Counted from the stretch's first letter, positions 1 through 11,217 are shown. The stretch: DNA of 64,000 nt from Adiantum capillus-veneris (GCA_014529385.2 CM043965.1:15190912-15254911); one strand, 5' to 3'. Program-made: numbers and translations. The notes: generated from the letters alone by a model not told the origin.

Positions 1-449
1 AGGGTGGCCTCTTTCTTGCATTTTTCTTCCTTTGTTTCATCTCTTCCCTTTTGGATTGATGAGGAGAAGGACTATGGGTTGACCATTTCCTCTTGGGAGG
101 AGTTGAAGATTGTCTAGACCGCCGTCTTTGTGGAGCCCACATCTTCACAGGAACTTAGTGATTCGCTTCTTTCTCGTTCTTTGGATTCCTCCTCTCTTAT
201 GGGAGAGAGTCTTCTTTTGGGAGTCTCATCAAGAGGCCTCCTAAGCTCTCTCTCCTCTTGGAGAGGAAGGGAAATCCCATACGCATGAAGTTGTTCAATA
301 ACTTCATCTTGCAAACCAAGGCTGCCCATAGTTTGTTACAACCTAGTAACAAGATAATTAACAAACATGGGGGCATCATCATTAGCACCTTCATGTGCAA
401 AATCAAAGTTGTCAATATTCATTCTACTCTCTTGGTTATTGTCAGCCAT
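1..449 (-). pseudogene. gag-like N-terminal fragment of an inverted LTR retrotransposon
   Basis: On the minus strand an ATG at 449 opens a frame beginning MADNNQESRMN. It runs about 37 codons to a stop, then continues in the same frame (MGSLGLQDEVIEQ...) as a charged, Arg/Glu-rich segment to a stop near 114. The composition suits the N-terminus of a plant Ty3/gypsy gag protein, but no capsid domain or zinc knuckle lies inside the window. The context supports this reading: about 270 bp upstream on the same strand is an inverted LTR-like sequence, giving the order LTR, leader, gag. The assignment is inference from position and composition. It could instead be chance ORFs in decayed DNA. Confidence 0.3.
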
Positions 450-719
450 GCTAATTAAACTTATGTATAAATTACTTTGTGCTTTGGTACCCTAAAAAAC
501 CTTAGTTGCTACTCTTCTTTACCTTTGAAAATTAGTTCTCAAGCATCCACACCCATGGTTTAGAGACTATTGATTGCAAAGACTAGTGGAGAGAGTCTAA
601 AATTGCTTGGTTGATAATGGTTCCTATTGAGCTTGCTACTATCTCAATAATGGTTAAGTCAAAGGCAAGCCCTGAGAGACTCCATTATTAAGACTATAGT
701 TTCCAATGGTGTACCTCGA
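450..719 (-). other. Putative leader between inverted LTR and gag-like frame; no gene seen
   Basis: No ORF of note, RNA gene or repeat is visible. On the minus strand it would be the 5' untranslated leader between the inverted LTR-like block and the gag-like ATG at 449. Confidence 0.25.
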
Positions 720-1345
720 CCTAAGTCCTTTTCAACCAGGATAAAAGATCCATGTCCCACTTACCCTATTGTAATGAACAGGTCCAGCCTTTCATGGACA
801 ACTTAAGGACCTCTCTTCTTAAGCAAATGGAAATGGCCTATGAACTTTGAGAATAGCGGAATTAAGAGAGCTAGAGTGATAATTTTTATGAGACTACTTT
901 GAGAACATAGGGAGTGAACTTAATTAGTGGTAGCAACATAGCCATTATACTTAATTAACTTGGCATGAACCAATCTTTTTCAAGATAGAGAATTAGAGAA
1001 CTTGACAACATTTGAAGACCGGATTTATGTGGATCCGGTCCCCCTCCAATATGCTTTTGTATTATAGATTCTCCCATAAAGAGAGACTTGATACAATACA
1101 ATCTTTGGTTTCCTTGAGACCTAGGTGATGCAGTGAAGATGCAAAATTTCATGCATACAAGATTAACATAACCTTTTTAAAAGAAATAACCATCCCCAGC
1201 CTCAGTCCCAAGGCCTCGAACACCTTCAAAGGTGGAGACAGGTAGCGGGGAATGAGGGTATGGAAGAGGAAGAATAAACATTCATATGAGAAAGAAATAG
1301 TTCCTCGCTTATCATCACTCTTCTTGCTTAGCATAGCATAATAGC
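720..1345 (-). repeat. Diverged inverted copy of the element C LTR end and downstream sequence
   Basis: Read on the minus strand, 1345 to about 1010 aligns with 27430-27710 on the plus strand. Shared landmarks include the ATTGTATTGTA stretch, the 'ctataatacaaa' stretch, a G-run, and the paired CCGG motifs at the LTR end (near 1015-1045 and 27690-27712). The match continues more weakly to about 720, opposite 27716-27930. It is clearly older than the two direct copies. This suggests that element C inserted into, or beside, an older related element in the opposite orientation. Confidence 0.55.
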
Positions 1346-1350
1346 ATAGT

Positions 1351-2763
1351 AATGAACTAATAACTAATATCTAATTCTCCTAAATGATTTTCTCATGTTA
1401 AACTGATCATTTAATATGGGGAAGTACCAGGGGAGAAAAAGCTAGAATATTGGTTAAGATGGCAGACCGCCACAGTAGGGATCCAAAGAAGGGAAAATAC
1501 GGATCCAAAGGGGGGGCCGTCTAAAAAAGAGATATGTGCAACAATGGGATCCAAAAACCTTAGGGTTCAACCCATTAAGACTTCCAAAATGCTAAGGCTC
1601 CAAAATTCAAAGGTTATGTCCAATGGTCCAACCCTAGGGAAAATTGGATGCTTTGTAGTGTGCCAAAAAGTCTTTGCAAGCTCCTACATAGGAGGGGGTG
1701 AGCCCTTTTAGTAGGGGATGAGAGAGAAACACACACACACACACACACTCATGCAAGCCCCTTTACACAAAGGGCATAGTGGACACATGTCAGCTCCCTA
1801 GGCCAATTGCCCACAAGGTGCACTTAAATCCTATTGGATGGCCATAGAGGTGGACCAATGAGATTTAGGCTAGAGTAAATCTAGTTTAATTCATTTAAAA
1901 ACACTAAATAAAAGAACCAATAAGAACTAAGCTCTCTAGAAGACTATTGGCTAGTCTCCCAAGGGGTCCAATGAGCATTCAGCAGCCCAATGGCTTGCTT
2001 GATTCGTATTGGCCAGAAGACAAAGGGATCCAATGAGAGATTAATTGATTTATTTAATTACCTAGAGCTCTCACAAAAGGGGAAAGGGGGACACATGTCA
2101 CAAGGCTATCACTTATGCTTCTCAATTTTCATTGGCTAAGCTTTGCAGGGTCCAATGGGGTGTCAGCATGAGTATTTTGCAAGAGGGGTTGACCGAGAGA
2201 GAGGGGGGGGGGGGGGTGATTTTTGCAAGGCATTATCACACACACACTCACACAATCTCATGTGTGAAGCAAGAAGACTCTCTCTCTCTCTCTCCTTCTC
2301 AAGCTTCAATGGAAAGCTCATCACCTACTACAAGCTTGTGAGAAGGGAGGCCTACACCAACAACTTTTGGCTTTGTGATGCAAATCCAACCAAGAGCCAA
2401 GCTTCAATACATGCTTATATCCTCTACCATGCTAATTACTAAGCTATGTTAAGTTATTATGAGTGATTAGGTGAGGAGATATACTTCTTTCTCGTAAGAC
2501 TACTCCTTCTTTCTCTCAATCTACTCTCATACCCCGCTAGCTCTCACCATCTTCGAAGGTGTGTGAGGTCTTGGGTTTGAGACCGTGAGGGAATTGATGT
2601 TGTGTTTTGTAAGTGTTTGCTTAGTGCTTGAAGCTTCCATCTTCATTGCACTAGCTAGTTATTGAAGGAACACAAAGAATTGTATTGTAAAATGTCTCCC
2701 TTGATGGGGGAAACCTATAATACAAAGCCTTTGGGAGGGAGGACCTGCTCCATGTAAATCCGC
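1351..2763 (+). repeat. Left LTR of chromovirus C, truncated at its 3' end
   Basis: About 1.4 kb is near-identical to 26330-27705. Shared features are the start (ctaatatctaattctc...), a CA tract near 1731, a G-run near 2205, a CT tract near 2280, and the end 'gtaaatccg'. The left copy stops exactly where the LTR of element A begins (2764), and it lacks the final 'gtccttaaca' seen at 27711-27720. The outer boundary is placed to within about 10 bases, because no clear TG dinucleotide is shared by both copies. Confidence 0.7.
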
Positions 2764-3684
2764 TGTTAGCAGCAAGCTAATTCGGATACCATTTTTCGGA
2801 GCTCTGATGTAAAAACACTTATTATTTTGATAAATGGAGAATATTGTAACTCTTATTTTCCGGATAAACTTTGTAACTGGTGAGTCGGGGCTACAAGATT
2901 CCAAATTGTATCAACCTGTTATTACCTATCTTTAGTTAGAGCTCCCAAATTATTAGTTTTGACCACCAAAAACCTTGGCTAAGGTATAAAAGCCAATTTT
3001 TGTAAGTTATTATTAAGTTTTGAATAATGAAATACACAGTGTGAGCTAACGGTGCTCACTTCTCTCCTTCTCGTGCTTCCTACTCCCTCCCCGATTGTCA
3101 CATTGCAGTCGTGTTTGTTGCATTGCAACCGCACGTAAGAGCTCTACGCATTGATGTAAACACCTCACAATATTTCGTAACTTTTGACATCGCTGACCTA
3201 CGGCCTAATTTCATCATAAGTAGGAATTTACACTTCAAAATCAAAAACTAAGCATAAGTGGGGTATTGGGACATCATTGCTAAGCATTTAGGTGCATTCT
3301 TGGTCGAAAACGACTAGGTCAAAAATCCAATGCTGTTAATAATCACGATTTTGGTACTTGACCTAAAGTGGTATTTTAGACCATAAGCATGTGTGCTTAG
3401 GTTTTATAAACATGTCCTAGAAGTTTCATTACGTTTGGATGCCATTTGATGTTGTAACGGATGTGATTTGTGTGTCGATGAAGGATTGGCTTTTGGTGAT
3501 TTCAGTCACTTGAGTGTAGCTTGAGTTAGATGCGAGTTGTTTGTTGTTTTCCAAGAGATTGACAACCTCTTGTAGCCTCTATGCACTAGTCGAGTCAGCT
3601 TCATTCCATGGATTGACAATTTAATCGTGATTCTCGCCAAATCTGCAATAAGATAGGATAGTGAGGTTAGACACCCGTCCCACA
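2764..3684 (+). repeat. 5' LTR of element A
   Basis: The LTR begins TGTTAGCAGC and ends CCCACA, two bases before a primer-binding site at 3687. Its first ~285 bases match the 3' LTR copy at 17022-17299, with scattered substitutions. The length is 921 bp. A TATA-like box lies at 2985-2992. Confidence 0.85.
2985..2992 (+). promoter_or_regulatory. TATA box in LTR of element A
   Basis: TATAAAAG lies 220 bases into the LTR. The 3' LTR has TATAAAT at the matching place (17242). This is a likely core promoter separating U3 from R. Confidence 0.5.
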
Positions 3685-3686
3685 TT

Positions 3687-3704
3687 TGGCACCGCTACCG
3701 AGGA
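3687..3704 (+). other. Primer-binding site of element A (tRNA-Asp type)
   Basis: TGGCACCGCTACCGAGGA starts two bases after the LTR end. It closely resembles the TGGCGCCGTTGCCGGGGA site of Athila and Tat elements, known as complementary to the 3' end of tRNA-Asp. The differences are all transitions (G to A, T to C). Confidence 0.7.
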
Positions 3705-4366
3705 TCGAAGAGACCTAAACTAGGAAAAAACACGAGCATCTTGTGAAGTTGTCCTTTAACTTCCTCTAGAATCTTCTAGAGTAAAAACTTTCTTTTAGAA
3801 ACCGCATAGCTTAAGATTGTCGTCTTTTGCTCTGTAGAGGTAGCTTGGAAGTAATCGTACTTGTCGAGTGCCTTTAGGATTGTAGAATTAGATTAGGATT
3901 TTGAGAATGGTTGATAGAAGAGACAAGTCTTAAGATCAATGCTCAAAAAACCATAAAAAACAAGAAAACGAGTGTTTGTGGACACTTTCCACAACCCCAT
4001 TGCATGAGAACCTAGGAGTAGGGTAAGTAGGATCCAAGGTGGATTTCAAAGCATTGCTCTCTCCAAAAGAATCATTGTGAGTTTTTATTTGAAGTTGCAA
4101 AATTTCAGTTCTACGGCTAGAAATAGCACGAAAAGACTCCAAACCACTCAATCCGACTGGAGAGTATGCTTAAAAGTTGTATGAACCAGTGGGTAACTCA
4201 AGGACACTTTGAGGTAAAAATTTCAAGAGTTGTAAAAACTCAGATTATTTACTTTTTCTTGGCATTTTACGCCAAATTTAGTTTTGACTTGATTCATAGG
4301 CTTAAAATAACTCATGAAAAGACTGTCCATGAAAAAAGTGCAAAAAATTGTTCATTTTGGGCATGA

Positions 4367-4390
4367 AGTAAATAATCACTATTATTTACT
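4367..4390. repeat. Imperfect palindrome 1 in element A leader
   Basis: The arms AGTAAATAAT / ATTATTTACT are perfect. The centre is TCACTA, so symmetry is lost only in the middle. Confidence 0.6.
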
Positions 4391-4656
4391 TTTAGCTCAA
4401 AATTGACCAAGGTTGATACGAGTAACTCATTGCATGTGTATAAACAACTTTTGTAAAGGCACATTGGATTTGGATCACCAAACTGGCAAAAAACTGGGTA
4501 AAAACTAAAGTTTGTACTGACTTTTTTGAAACTTGAGTGTAAATTGGGAAAAATTTGTCCAAACTTGATGAAAATTGATTCATAGGCTTATATTGATGTG
4601 ATAGACATGTGTACATGCTCACTTGACCAAAAAGATGCAAAAAGTTACCAATTTTG

Positions 4657-4676
4657 TAAATAATTGCAATTATTTA
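4657..4676. repeat. Perfect 20-bp palindrome 2 in element A leader
   Basis: TAAATAATTGCAATTATTTA is its own reverse complement. The core is TTGCAA instead of TCGCGA. Confidence 0.75.
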
Positions 4677-4949
4677 TATCTGTCCCATTTTTCAAATTTT
4701 TTGACTAAGTTACCATACCACTAGTTTTACCATGTTGTAATAAGCCCACAAAACAAATTTGGTAAGATTTGGATCATTGGATTGAAAATTGTGACCAAAT
4801 TTGCAAAGTCAGTCTGCGAACAGAAAATTGATGACCATTTGACCAAAAATAGTCCAAACTTGATGAAACTTGGCCAGAGACCTTAAGTTGAAGTGCTTAA
4901 CAGACTTGTGTCAAGGTTGGGACAAAAACTTGCAGAAAAATAGCCAGAG

Positions 4950-4969
4950 TAAATAATCGCGATTATTTA
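4950..4969. repeat. Perfect 20-bp palindrome 3 in element A leader
   Basis: TAAATAATCGCGATTATTTA is its own reverse complement, with core TCGCGA. Confidence 0.75.
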
Positions 4970-5228
4970 TATCTGCTTCAAAAATTGACAATCTTGCATG
5001 TTTGAGTATACCACAAGGTCAAGCATATCAAGTAGACCACACAAATCAATTTTGGTGAAATTTGGATCACAAAAGTGAGACTTAAGCCAGATTCTTGAAA
5101 TCAGAGTCTGCGGACACGGAATAGTTGATAAACTTGAACAGATTTTGTCCAAACTTGAAACTTGATCAGGGACCTTAACAGGTTGTATACTTGGCAAACC
5201 AAGCGAAAAAGTGCAAAAATCTGACAAA

Positions 5229-5252
5229 AGTAAATAATCGCGATTATTTACT
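5229..5252. repeat. Perfect 24-bp palindrome 4 in element A leader
   Basis: This is the longest copy. The arms AGTAAATAAT and ATTATTTACT flank a four-base CGCG centre, and it is fully self-complementary. Confidence 0.8.
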
Positions 5253-5986
5253 ATTGCAACATAGAGACACCAATTTTGACTTTTGAGCTTATACAGTGTT
5301 AGACCAGCATAATACAAAGCCACCGGGAAATTTTGGGTTCAAGCGGATCCAAATTGGTACATGTTCACTCAGTTTTCGAGTTGCAGATTAATCATTTGAT
5401 TTTTGCCAAAGTCGAGTTTAAAAATTTTAATTGTTGGCTCAATTAGCTTGATTTGCAGTGATACACATAGACTAATCATAATAGTTAGCAAAAACTATAT
5501 TGTCTTTGTGAAAGAATAGCTAACTTAATCAAATTTGTACAGGAATCAGGTTGCAGACAAGGAATCAGTAGCTTGACAGAAGTTGCAATCAAGTCAAGTG
5601 GAAATTGACGACAAGTCAATCCAAGGAAAGTACTCTATCCAAGGCTTCACAAGTCTTTATGAACCTTAAATCTAATCGTGTACTAGGAAATCAAGGCATA
5701 TTTGGAGAAACCTCCAGTAGAATATCCACCCAAGAAAGTGTGAATCAAGGCAATTCTTTGCACACTATCCTTGAAGAAGTCTCAGACACTTTTTCGATTC
5801 AACATCTGAAATGTCTTCCTATTTGACTCACTCAAAAATTGGAATGACAATGCACTATAAGTATATACTCTCTTTTTATAAGACTAATCGCGATGGAGCT
5901 CAGGTTTACCTGGATCCCAACGAACAGTACGCTATTCGCATTGATGACCATGGTATTGAGTTCAAAGAGGAGATCAGGGCAAACAA

Positions 5987-6432
5987 ACAAGGAAAAACAT
6001 TGTGACGTGTTTTGGCGAAATGGTGCGGGACACCCCAAAGCCTTTGAGAATTGGTTTTTAATGATTTTGGGGGCCTTAGATGTAAATAAATAATGCTTCT
6101 ACAAAGTGTACAAAGGCGGTGTGTGCCAACTGCCTCTACGCATGCGGGCCAGTTATGCGGGGTACATAGTTTTGTTATGTGTGCAAAGGCGGTGTGTGCC
6201 AGTTGCCTCTACGCATGGGGGCCAGTTGTGCGGGGTACAAACAAGGAAAAACATTGTGACATGTTTTGGCGAAATGGTGCGGGACACCCCAAAGCCTTTG
6301 AGAATTGGTTTTTAATGATTTTGGGGGCCTTAGATGTAAATAAAGAATGCTTCTACAAAGTGTACAAAGGCGGTGTGTGCCAGCTGCCTCTACGCATGCG
6401 GGCCAATTGTGCGGGGTACATAGTTTTGTTGT
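5987..6432 (+). repeat. 254-bp tandem duplication with inner ~72-bp repeats
   Basis: The stretch 'acaaggaaaaacattgtgac' occurs at 5987 and at 6241, and the sequence repeats from there. Inside, a block with 'aaaggcggtgtgtgcc' and 'gcctctacgcatg' occurs at about 6107, 6179 and 6361. Small ORFs across it are products of the duplication. Confidence 0.85.
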
Positions 6433-6609
6433 TTTTGTACATAGAGGTGTCGAGACTTCAAAGTGTGAGTTAGTGCTTTAAAAATATGAAGAAAAACTGA
6501 AATTTTATCAGCTTGGGGTCGTGCGTGAGTGGAATTTTTCAGCTGTGAAGAAGAAAGTCTCTCTTGTTGCAGTCTGCAGTGGTGCATGGGGGTTGTGTAG
6601 TGGAGGTGC

Positions 6610-6611
<2 letters not shown>

Positions 6612-6690
<79 letters not shown>
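6612..6690. repeat. (GT)n microsatellite, ~79 bp
   Basis: Uninterrupted GT dinucleotides inside the element A leader. Confidence 0.95.
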
Positions 6691-6695
<5 letters not shown>

Positions 6696-7216
6696 GCGAG
6701 GGCCTAGATCCTTGATTGGAGAGTGTGTCTCTCATCAAGAATTCCATGAACATGGGTGGTGACCTCTGCACTTTCACCTCTCTTCTCTCTTTTTGGTGAT
6801 GGAAGCTGCGTGAAGCGGAGCTCTCTTGTACGTGTGTGCCTGCTACTCAGGTTTGGCAATGAAAGCCCCTTGTTATTGTTGTGAATGGGAGGTTGTTTCC
6901 CCATGTTTTCCATGGTTTTTTTTTTTTTTTTTTGGCTGAACATCATGAGTTTCTGTATAACTCATGATTGGCATGGTTTTTTATGGGTTCGTGTGCATGG
7001 TTGGGAGCGACTAAGGAGCCCCTTCTTGCATATGCAAGGGCTGCTGAGATGGTGTGAGGGTATGGTGTTTATGAACAAAAGTGCAGAGATTTTCCTTGGT
7101 TTTAATTGGTTTTTTTTCCCAAAGTTTAGTGCCTTTTTTGCTTCCTTGATTGCAATTGATCATAGCTAGGGCTATGACAGTATAGAGGGAAGCTAGTCGA
7201 GTGTAGGCGGGGTTTT

Positions 7217-7726
7217 GTGCATACAAGGGTGAATGTGTCTGTGAGTGGAGATCGGATCCTATCCTCTTGTGAGAGATATTTTACTTTTCCTCATATATCT
7301 TGTGAGTATGGAGGTGTTATAGAGGCCACCCCCAAATCCTTCACAACGTACATGGATAGAAATGGAACTCAATATTTACAAGGTGAAAACCTTGACGTGA
7401 TAGACAAATGGGGGCTAGAAGTAAATACCATAATTCCAAATATGGCCGCCAAAGAAGGACCACCAACTTTAGAATTTGAGGGATACGATCAAGTTGATTT
7501 GAAGCCTTTGAAACGGCTTAGTACAAATAATCCTAGGATCGGAGTCTATTTTTGGGAGGATAGAAATGTAAAAGATCTTCTGTGGACTTCGCATGCCAAA
7601 TCAGGACAACTAACGCCCATGAAGGTCATCTATATCTTCAAGATCAAAGAAAAGGGATCAGTAGATCTACCAACCTACCTATTTGGGGATTGTTATAACA
7701 ACAACTTCGTTATGATGACTCCTTAG
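7217..7726 (+). CDS. Unrecognised 169-codon ORF upstream of gag in element A
   Basis: This open frame of 169 codons begins MHTRVNVSVSGDRILSS and includes a segment rich in charged and aromatic residues (YFWEDRNVKDLLW). I do not recognise a domain. It lies in a different frame from the gag capsid segment that starts about 260 bp downstream. It may be the N-terminal matrix-like part of gag separated by frameshifts, or an independent small ORF. No signal peptide or membrane segment is evident. Confidence 0.35.
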   Translation: MHTRVNVSVSGDRILSSCERYFTFPHISCEYGGVIEATPKSFTTYMDRNGTQYLQGENLDVIDKWGLEVNTIIPNMAAKEGPPTLEFEGYDQVDLKPLKRLSTNNPRIGVYFWEDRNVKDLLWTSHAKSGQLTPMKVIYIFKIKEKGSVDLPTYLFGDCYNNNFVMMTP

Positions 7727-7986
7727 GAGATAGAACAAACCAAATATCAAGGATATTTAATAAGAGATTGGATATTGGACTAAGGACCAAAAACTATTCC
7801 AAGAGATGAACACCATGAGAGATCATCTGAGAGTAATGTTAAGAAACCAGAAACCACCTCATTACGCAGAAAACCAGGTGACACTAAAGCCAATCTAGGG
7901 CTACATGAGTCATTATTTCCAACAGGCTGGTTTGAAAGACTCAAAACAGAACCAACTGTCAGAACCACTTAGCAAGCTTTAAGCAA

Positions 7987-9516
7987 GTGCTAAGAGCAGA
8001 ATGCATATTCGATTTCCATACTCAATTTGAGGGGTTTGGAATGACATTAGAAGGAAAAGCATTGACATGGTTCCAAAACATTCCACCAAGGTCAATCATG
8101 GACTCGAACACATTAGCTCAAGGATTTGTTGCTGCTTATTCCAAAACGGGGATCAAACACAATACGGTAGCTCAAATCTACAGCTTTAAATAGAAACAAG
8201 GTGAGTCTATTAGGGATTGGGCAACTCAAATGAAACAATACATTGCCAGATGCCCAGGGCTAGAGATACCTGCAGAAGAACGACTAGTATCATTGTTTCT
8301 AGAGGGACTCCTAAACAAAGAACTTCGTGCTATACTGTATAGCAAGAAGCATGCAACACTAGAAGAGAGTGTATCAGATGCTATTGACTTAGGAGACAAT
8401 TGTGATATTTTTAACGAAGACGATGTCCCTAAGGATAGACAAAGTGAGAAAATAGCACCCATTAAACCAGCACAAGTGGGAACGGCTGCTGCAGCACCAC
8501 TTTCAGCCATAGAATACATGCTCAAAAGAATATATGACACGATGAATAACATGCAAAAAGCACCTATGAGGGGACCAGTGCAAGGGATACCTCAATAGGG
8601 ACAACCAATTAGACCGCAAAAATAGTGTGCAATGGAGGGTAAATGGACCAACCATGATACCAATGAGTGCTACTACCAACCAAAGTATGATGGGAATCTT
8701 CAGTATGTGTCTATGAGGCCACAAGGGCAACCCATGTACAGATACCAGCCTAACATGGCACCAACTCAAAGAACACCTATGGGTACGAAAAGACCTCAAC
8801 CCGTGTTGGGTCAACAACCTCCATATCCGAAACGTAATGCAGTGCCTGTAAAGTACATACATTTAGAGTCATAGATGAACAAGCACTAGTGCCTGTTACA
8901 CCCTATGCTGAGCCTAGTCCATCTACAGTAATGGTAGAAGGAGATTAGTATAATGCACATCCACCACCAATGAAAGAACTGTAACTTATGCTCCACCAGA
9001 GCTTGCACCAATGTATCATGTAGCTAATCAAGGTGTTAGACCTCCTATGGTAAGACCCATGATTAAGCCAAGAACGAGAAACTGTCATAACTGTGGTGCA
9101 GATGATCATTGGAAAAATGAATGCCCAGAGCTTGACAAGAACCTTAAACCAATTGAAGCTTATTGCATACAATGTTGCAAAAGGGAGGACACTTCTCGGA
9201 AGATTGTTCTAAAACTCCTTTAAACAAGGGTAAAATAGTAGTAAATGTAGTCCAAGTGATACCTAGTAGCTCATCTGAGAGTGAACCTATTGTTCCAATC
9301 AAGGTAACCACCAGAGCCCAGGCTAAGAAAAAGAAACATAACTCCTCTCATAATTTGGAGAATACAAAAATTGCCTCTCAAAAGACCAAAAGAAGCAGAA
9401 GCAAAAGGTATGAGATGAGAAGGCAGAAACAAAAGGCCGAAATCGAGGAGAAAGCAAAGAAGCTATTCCAGAAAAATGTGAAAGAAACTGGAAGCGAAAC
9501 TAAGAAACAACCGTGA
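7987..9516 (+). pseudogene. gag: gag of element A: capsid and zinc-knuckle region, broken
   Basis: The capsid domain (Retrotrans_gag type) is visible as GKALTWFQNIP ... AYSKTGI, then after one in-frame stop at 8191 as GESIRDWATQMKQYIARCPGLE ... FLEGLLNKELRA. A stop near 8596 follows. A CX2CX4HX4C zinc knuckle (CHNCGADDHWKNEC) lies near 9090 in another frame. A second knuckle near 9175 is split by a frameshift (CIQCCK / KGGHFSEDC). The tail to 9516 is Lys/Glu-rich. Gag would assemble particles and bind element RNA. Three or more lesions show it is inactive. Confidence 0.75.
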
Positions 9517-9519
9517 AAT

Positions 9520-11217
9520 TTGGAGGATCAATTTTGGTTGATAAAATTTTTGAGCCTATTAATGCAGCCTTGGAAGCCTACCAAGCAGGACTTAAAGCAG
9601 GCCAAAACATGGAAAACAAATAGAAAGACTATCCGTTCTCCAGACATGGAAGCAGATAAGCTTGAAGCTTATCAAAATTTGGTGAGAATCGCGCAAGAAA
9701 TGCTGGAAAAACAAAAACCCAAGCTCAAAAGTATGGCAAAACCTAAGGAGCTTGTGGTAAGAGACAATCAAGAAAAATCCAAAGTGGTGGTAGAATCTCA
9801 CATTGAAACAAAAGAGCCAAAACTTATAGTATCGGACAACGAAGATGCCTTAGACGGAATTCCATTCGTAGAGGAAGACTGGCTAGGACACTTATGGGAA
9901 AAAGTTAGAGAGATCAATGATGGGAGCCTAACTCTGAAGTCAGCTCCTATAGAGGAAGTTGGGTTAGACAATCTACCTCTTGATATGGACATCAGTGTGC
10001 AATCCTTGTATGGGGATTGCGGATCTGAAGCTTCAGGAATGTCAAAACCATTGACCTTGAAAACATTACCCTCTTACTTGGGAGATAACAAAGATGAATC
10101 CATAGTGTGTAAGACCACTCAAGTAAAAAGAGCGGAACACACCCTAGAAGTAGATAACATTCATTCAATCACATCTACACCCATCCAATGCACTCTTACT
10201 TTGGGAGAGCTGTTAAAACTCAGACCATATTTATGGAATGATCTACAGAAAACCCTAGACAAGGTGGGGATAATGGGGCTAATCTCAAAAAAATTGGGAA
10301 GATTGAAACACGAAATGGATAACAAAGAGATTCGATCTGTTCCAATGAACAAAGGGGAAGATGGAAACACCACCCTTGCAGTGAAATATAATGACATTGA
10401 AACCATGGCAATACTGGATAGTGAAGCAGGCATAGCCATAGCCACAAAAGGAGTATGGGAATCCTGGGGACAGCCAGCAATTAGACAAACTCAAATGAAA
10501 TTGCCATTGGTTGATGGACACATTGAAAGACCCTTAGGACTGCTTGAAAAAGTGATAGTCAATTCCTGTGGGATTGAATATCAACACACTTTTGCCATAG
10601 TAGACTTTGAAAAAAAACTCAATTACAAAATCATATTGGGAAGACCTTTCATGCGACAGGTACAGCTTATCCAAGATTGGGGAAACAATCATCTGTACTT
10701 GAAGCAAGTGGGATCTATAACAAGGGTTAATCTAAAAGATCACACTTATAGAGATGTCATAAAAACACCCATACAAGAGTTTGATTCAGTCTCTTCGGCT
10801 CAAACTAAGCTTCCATCGTGGTTAAACAAAGACACTCCTATTTGGATGTGTGGAGCTTCAAAAAATGGAAGTTTAAAACGAGAAGAATGTATTTTAGAAA
10901 GGGATTGCACGGATGAAGCCTATGTACCTGAACCCTTTCCAGAGTATTTGTTTGAGCCATTTGAGTGGACTCAAATTTTAGCGACAATGGATGTATGTGT
11001 AAATACGTCTATGCCTACTCAATTTTGCAATGAGGACGGCTATGACATAATTCCCATCCAAATGATTTCAACCCTCTACATTGAAGATGAAATTGAGATA
11101 CCCAAGGACTTGATGAAATCTCAACAAGTCTTTTCAAACCTCTACTACGATGCAATAGATGAGTTAGAAGAACACTCAGCTACCTCAGAAGATTTGAGGT
11201 CAGAAAAAGAACATTGA
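9520..11217 (+). CDS. Protease-region ORF of element A, catalytic motif altered
   Basis: This 565-codon open frame continues the frame of the gag tail after a stop at 9514. Residues ~285-400 form the retropepsin-like domain: AILDSEAGIAIATKGVW in place of the usual D-S/T-G-A active site, then FAIVDF, and IILGRPFMRQVQLIQDW, the ILGRPF flap-end signature of Ty3/gypsy proteases. The catalytic Asp is present but the following Gly is Glu, so activity is doubtful. The first 270 residues are acidic linker and the last 150 are unassigned. It ends about 530 bp before the RT frame. Confidence 0.7.
   Translation: MEDQFWLIKFLSLLMQPWKPTKQDLKQAKTWKTNRKTIRSPDMEADKLEAYQNLVRIAQEMLEKQKPKLKSMAKPKELVVRDNQEKSKVVVESHIETKEPKLIVSDNEDALDGIPFVEEDWLGHLWEKVREINDGSLTLKSAPIEEVGLDNLPLDMDISVQSLYGDCGSEASGMSKPLTLKTLPSYLGDNKDESIVCKTTQVKRAEHTLEVDNIHSITSTPIQCTLTLGELLKLRPYLWNDLQKTLDKVGIMGLISKKLGRLKHEMDNKEIRSVPMNKGEDGNTTLAVKYNDIETMAILDSEAGIAIATKGVWESWGQPAIRQTQMKLPLVDGHIERPLGLLEKVIVNSCGIEYQHTFAIVDFEKKLNYKIILGRPFMRQVQLIQDWGNNHLYLKQVGSITRVNLKDHTYRDVIKTPIQEFDSVSSAQTKLPSWLNKDTPIWMCGASKNGSLKREECILERDCTDEAYVPEPFPEYLFEPFEWTQILATMDVCVNTSMPTQFCNEDGYDIIPIQMISTLYIEDEIEIPKDLMKSQQVFSNLYYDAIDELEEHSATSEDLRSEKEH

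Larger units (their letters stand above)
4170..5335 (+). repeat. Degenerate ~290-bp tandem repeats, each carrying one AT-rich palindrome
   Basis: Four units are recognisable from recurring phrases: 'ccaaacttgatgaaa', 'gacctta', 'gatttggatca', 'gcaaaaa' before each palindrome, and 'atatctg' after two of them. The palindromes sit at 4367, 4657, 4950 and 5229, so the spacing is 279-293 bp. The flanks have drifted far more than the palindromes. Confidence 0.65.
3705..7216 (+). other. Long untranslated leader of element A
   Basis: About 3.5 kb between the PBS and the first gag-region ORF has no long reading frame. It holds degenerate ~290-bp tandem units with palindromes (about 4170-5335), a 254-bp tandem duplication (5987-6432) and a GT microsatellite (6612-6690). 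Long leaders are common in Tat/Ogre elements. Confidence 0.6.

Noticed and set aside
6508-6777. ORF encoding a long His/Thr (or Val/Cys) repeat
   Set aside because: It is the translation of the GT microsatellite; no real protein.
9592-10521. Minus-strand ORFs opposite the protease ORF of element A
   Set aside because: Shadows of the 565-codon sense frame.
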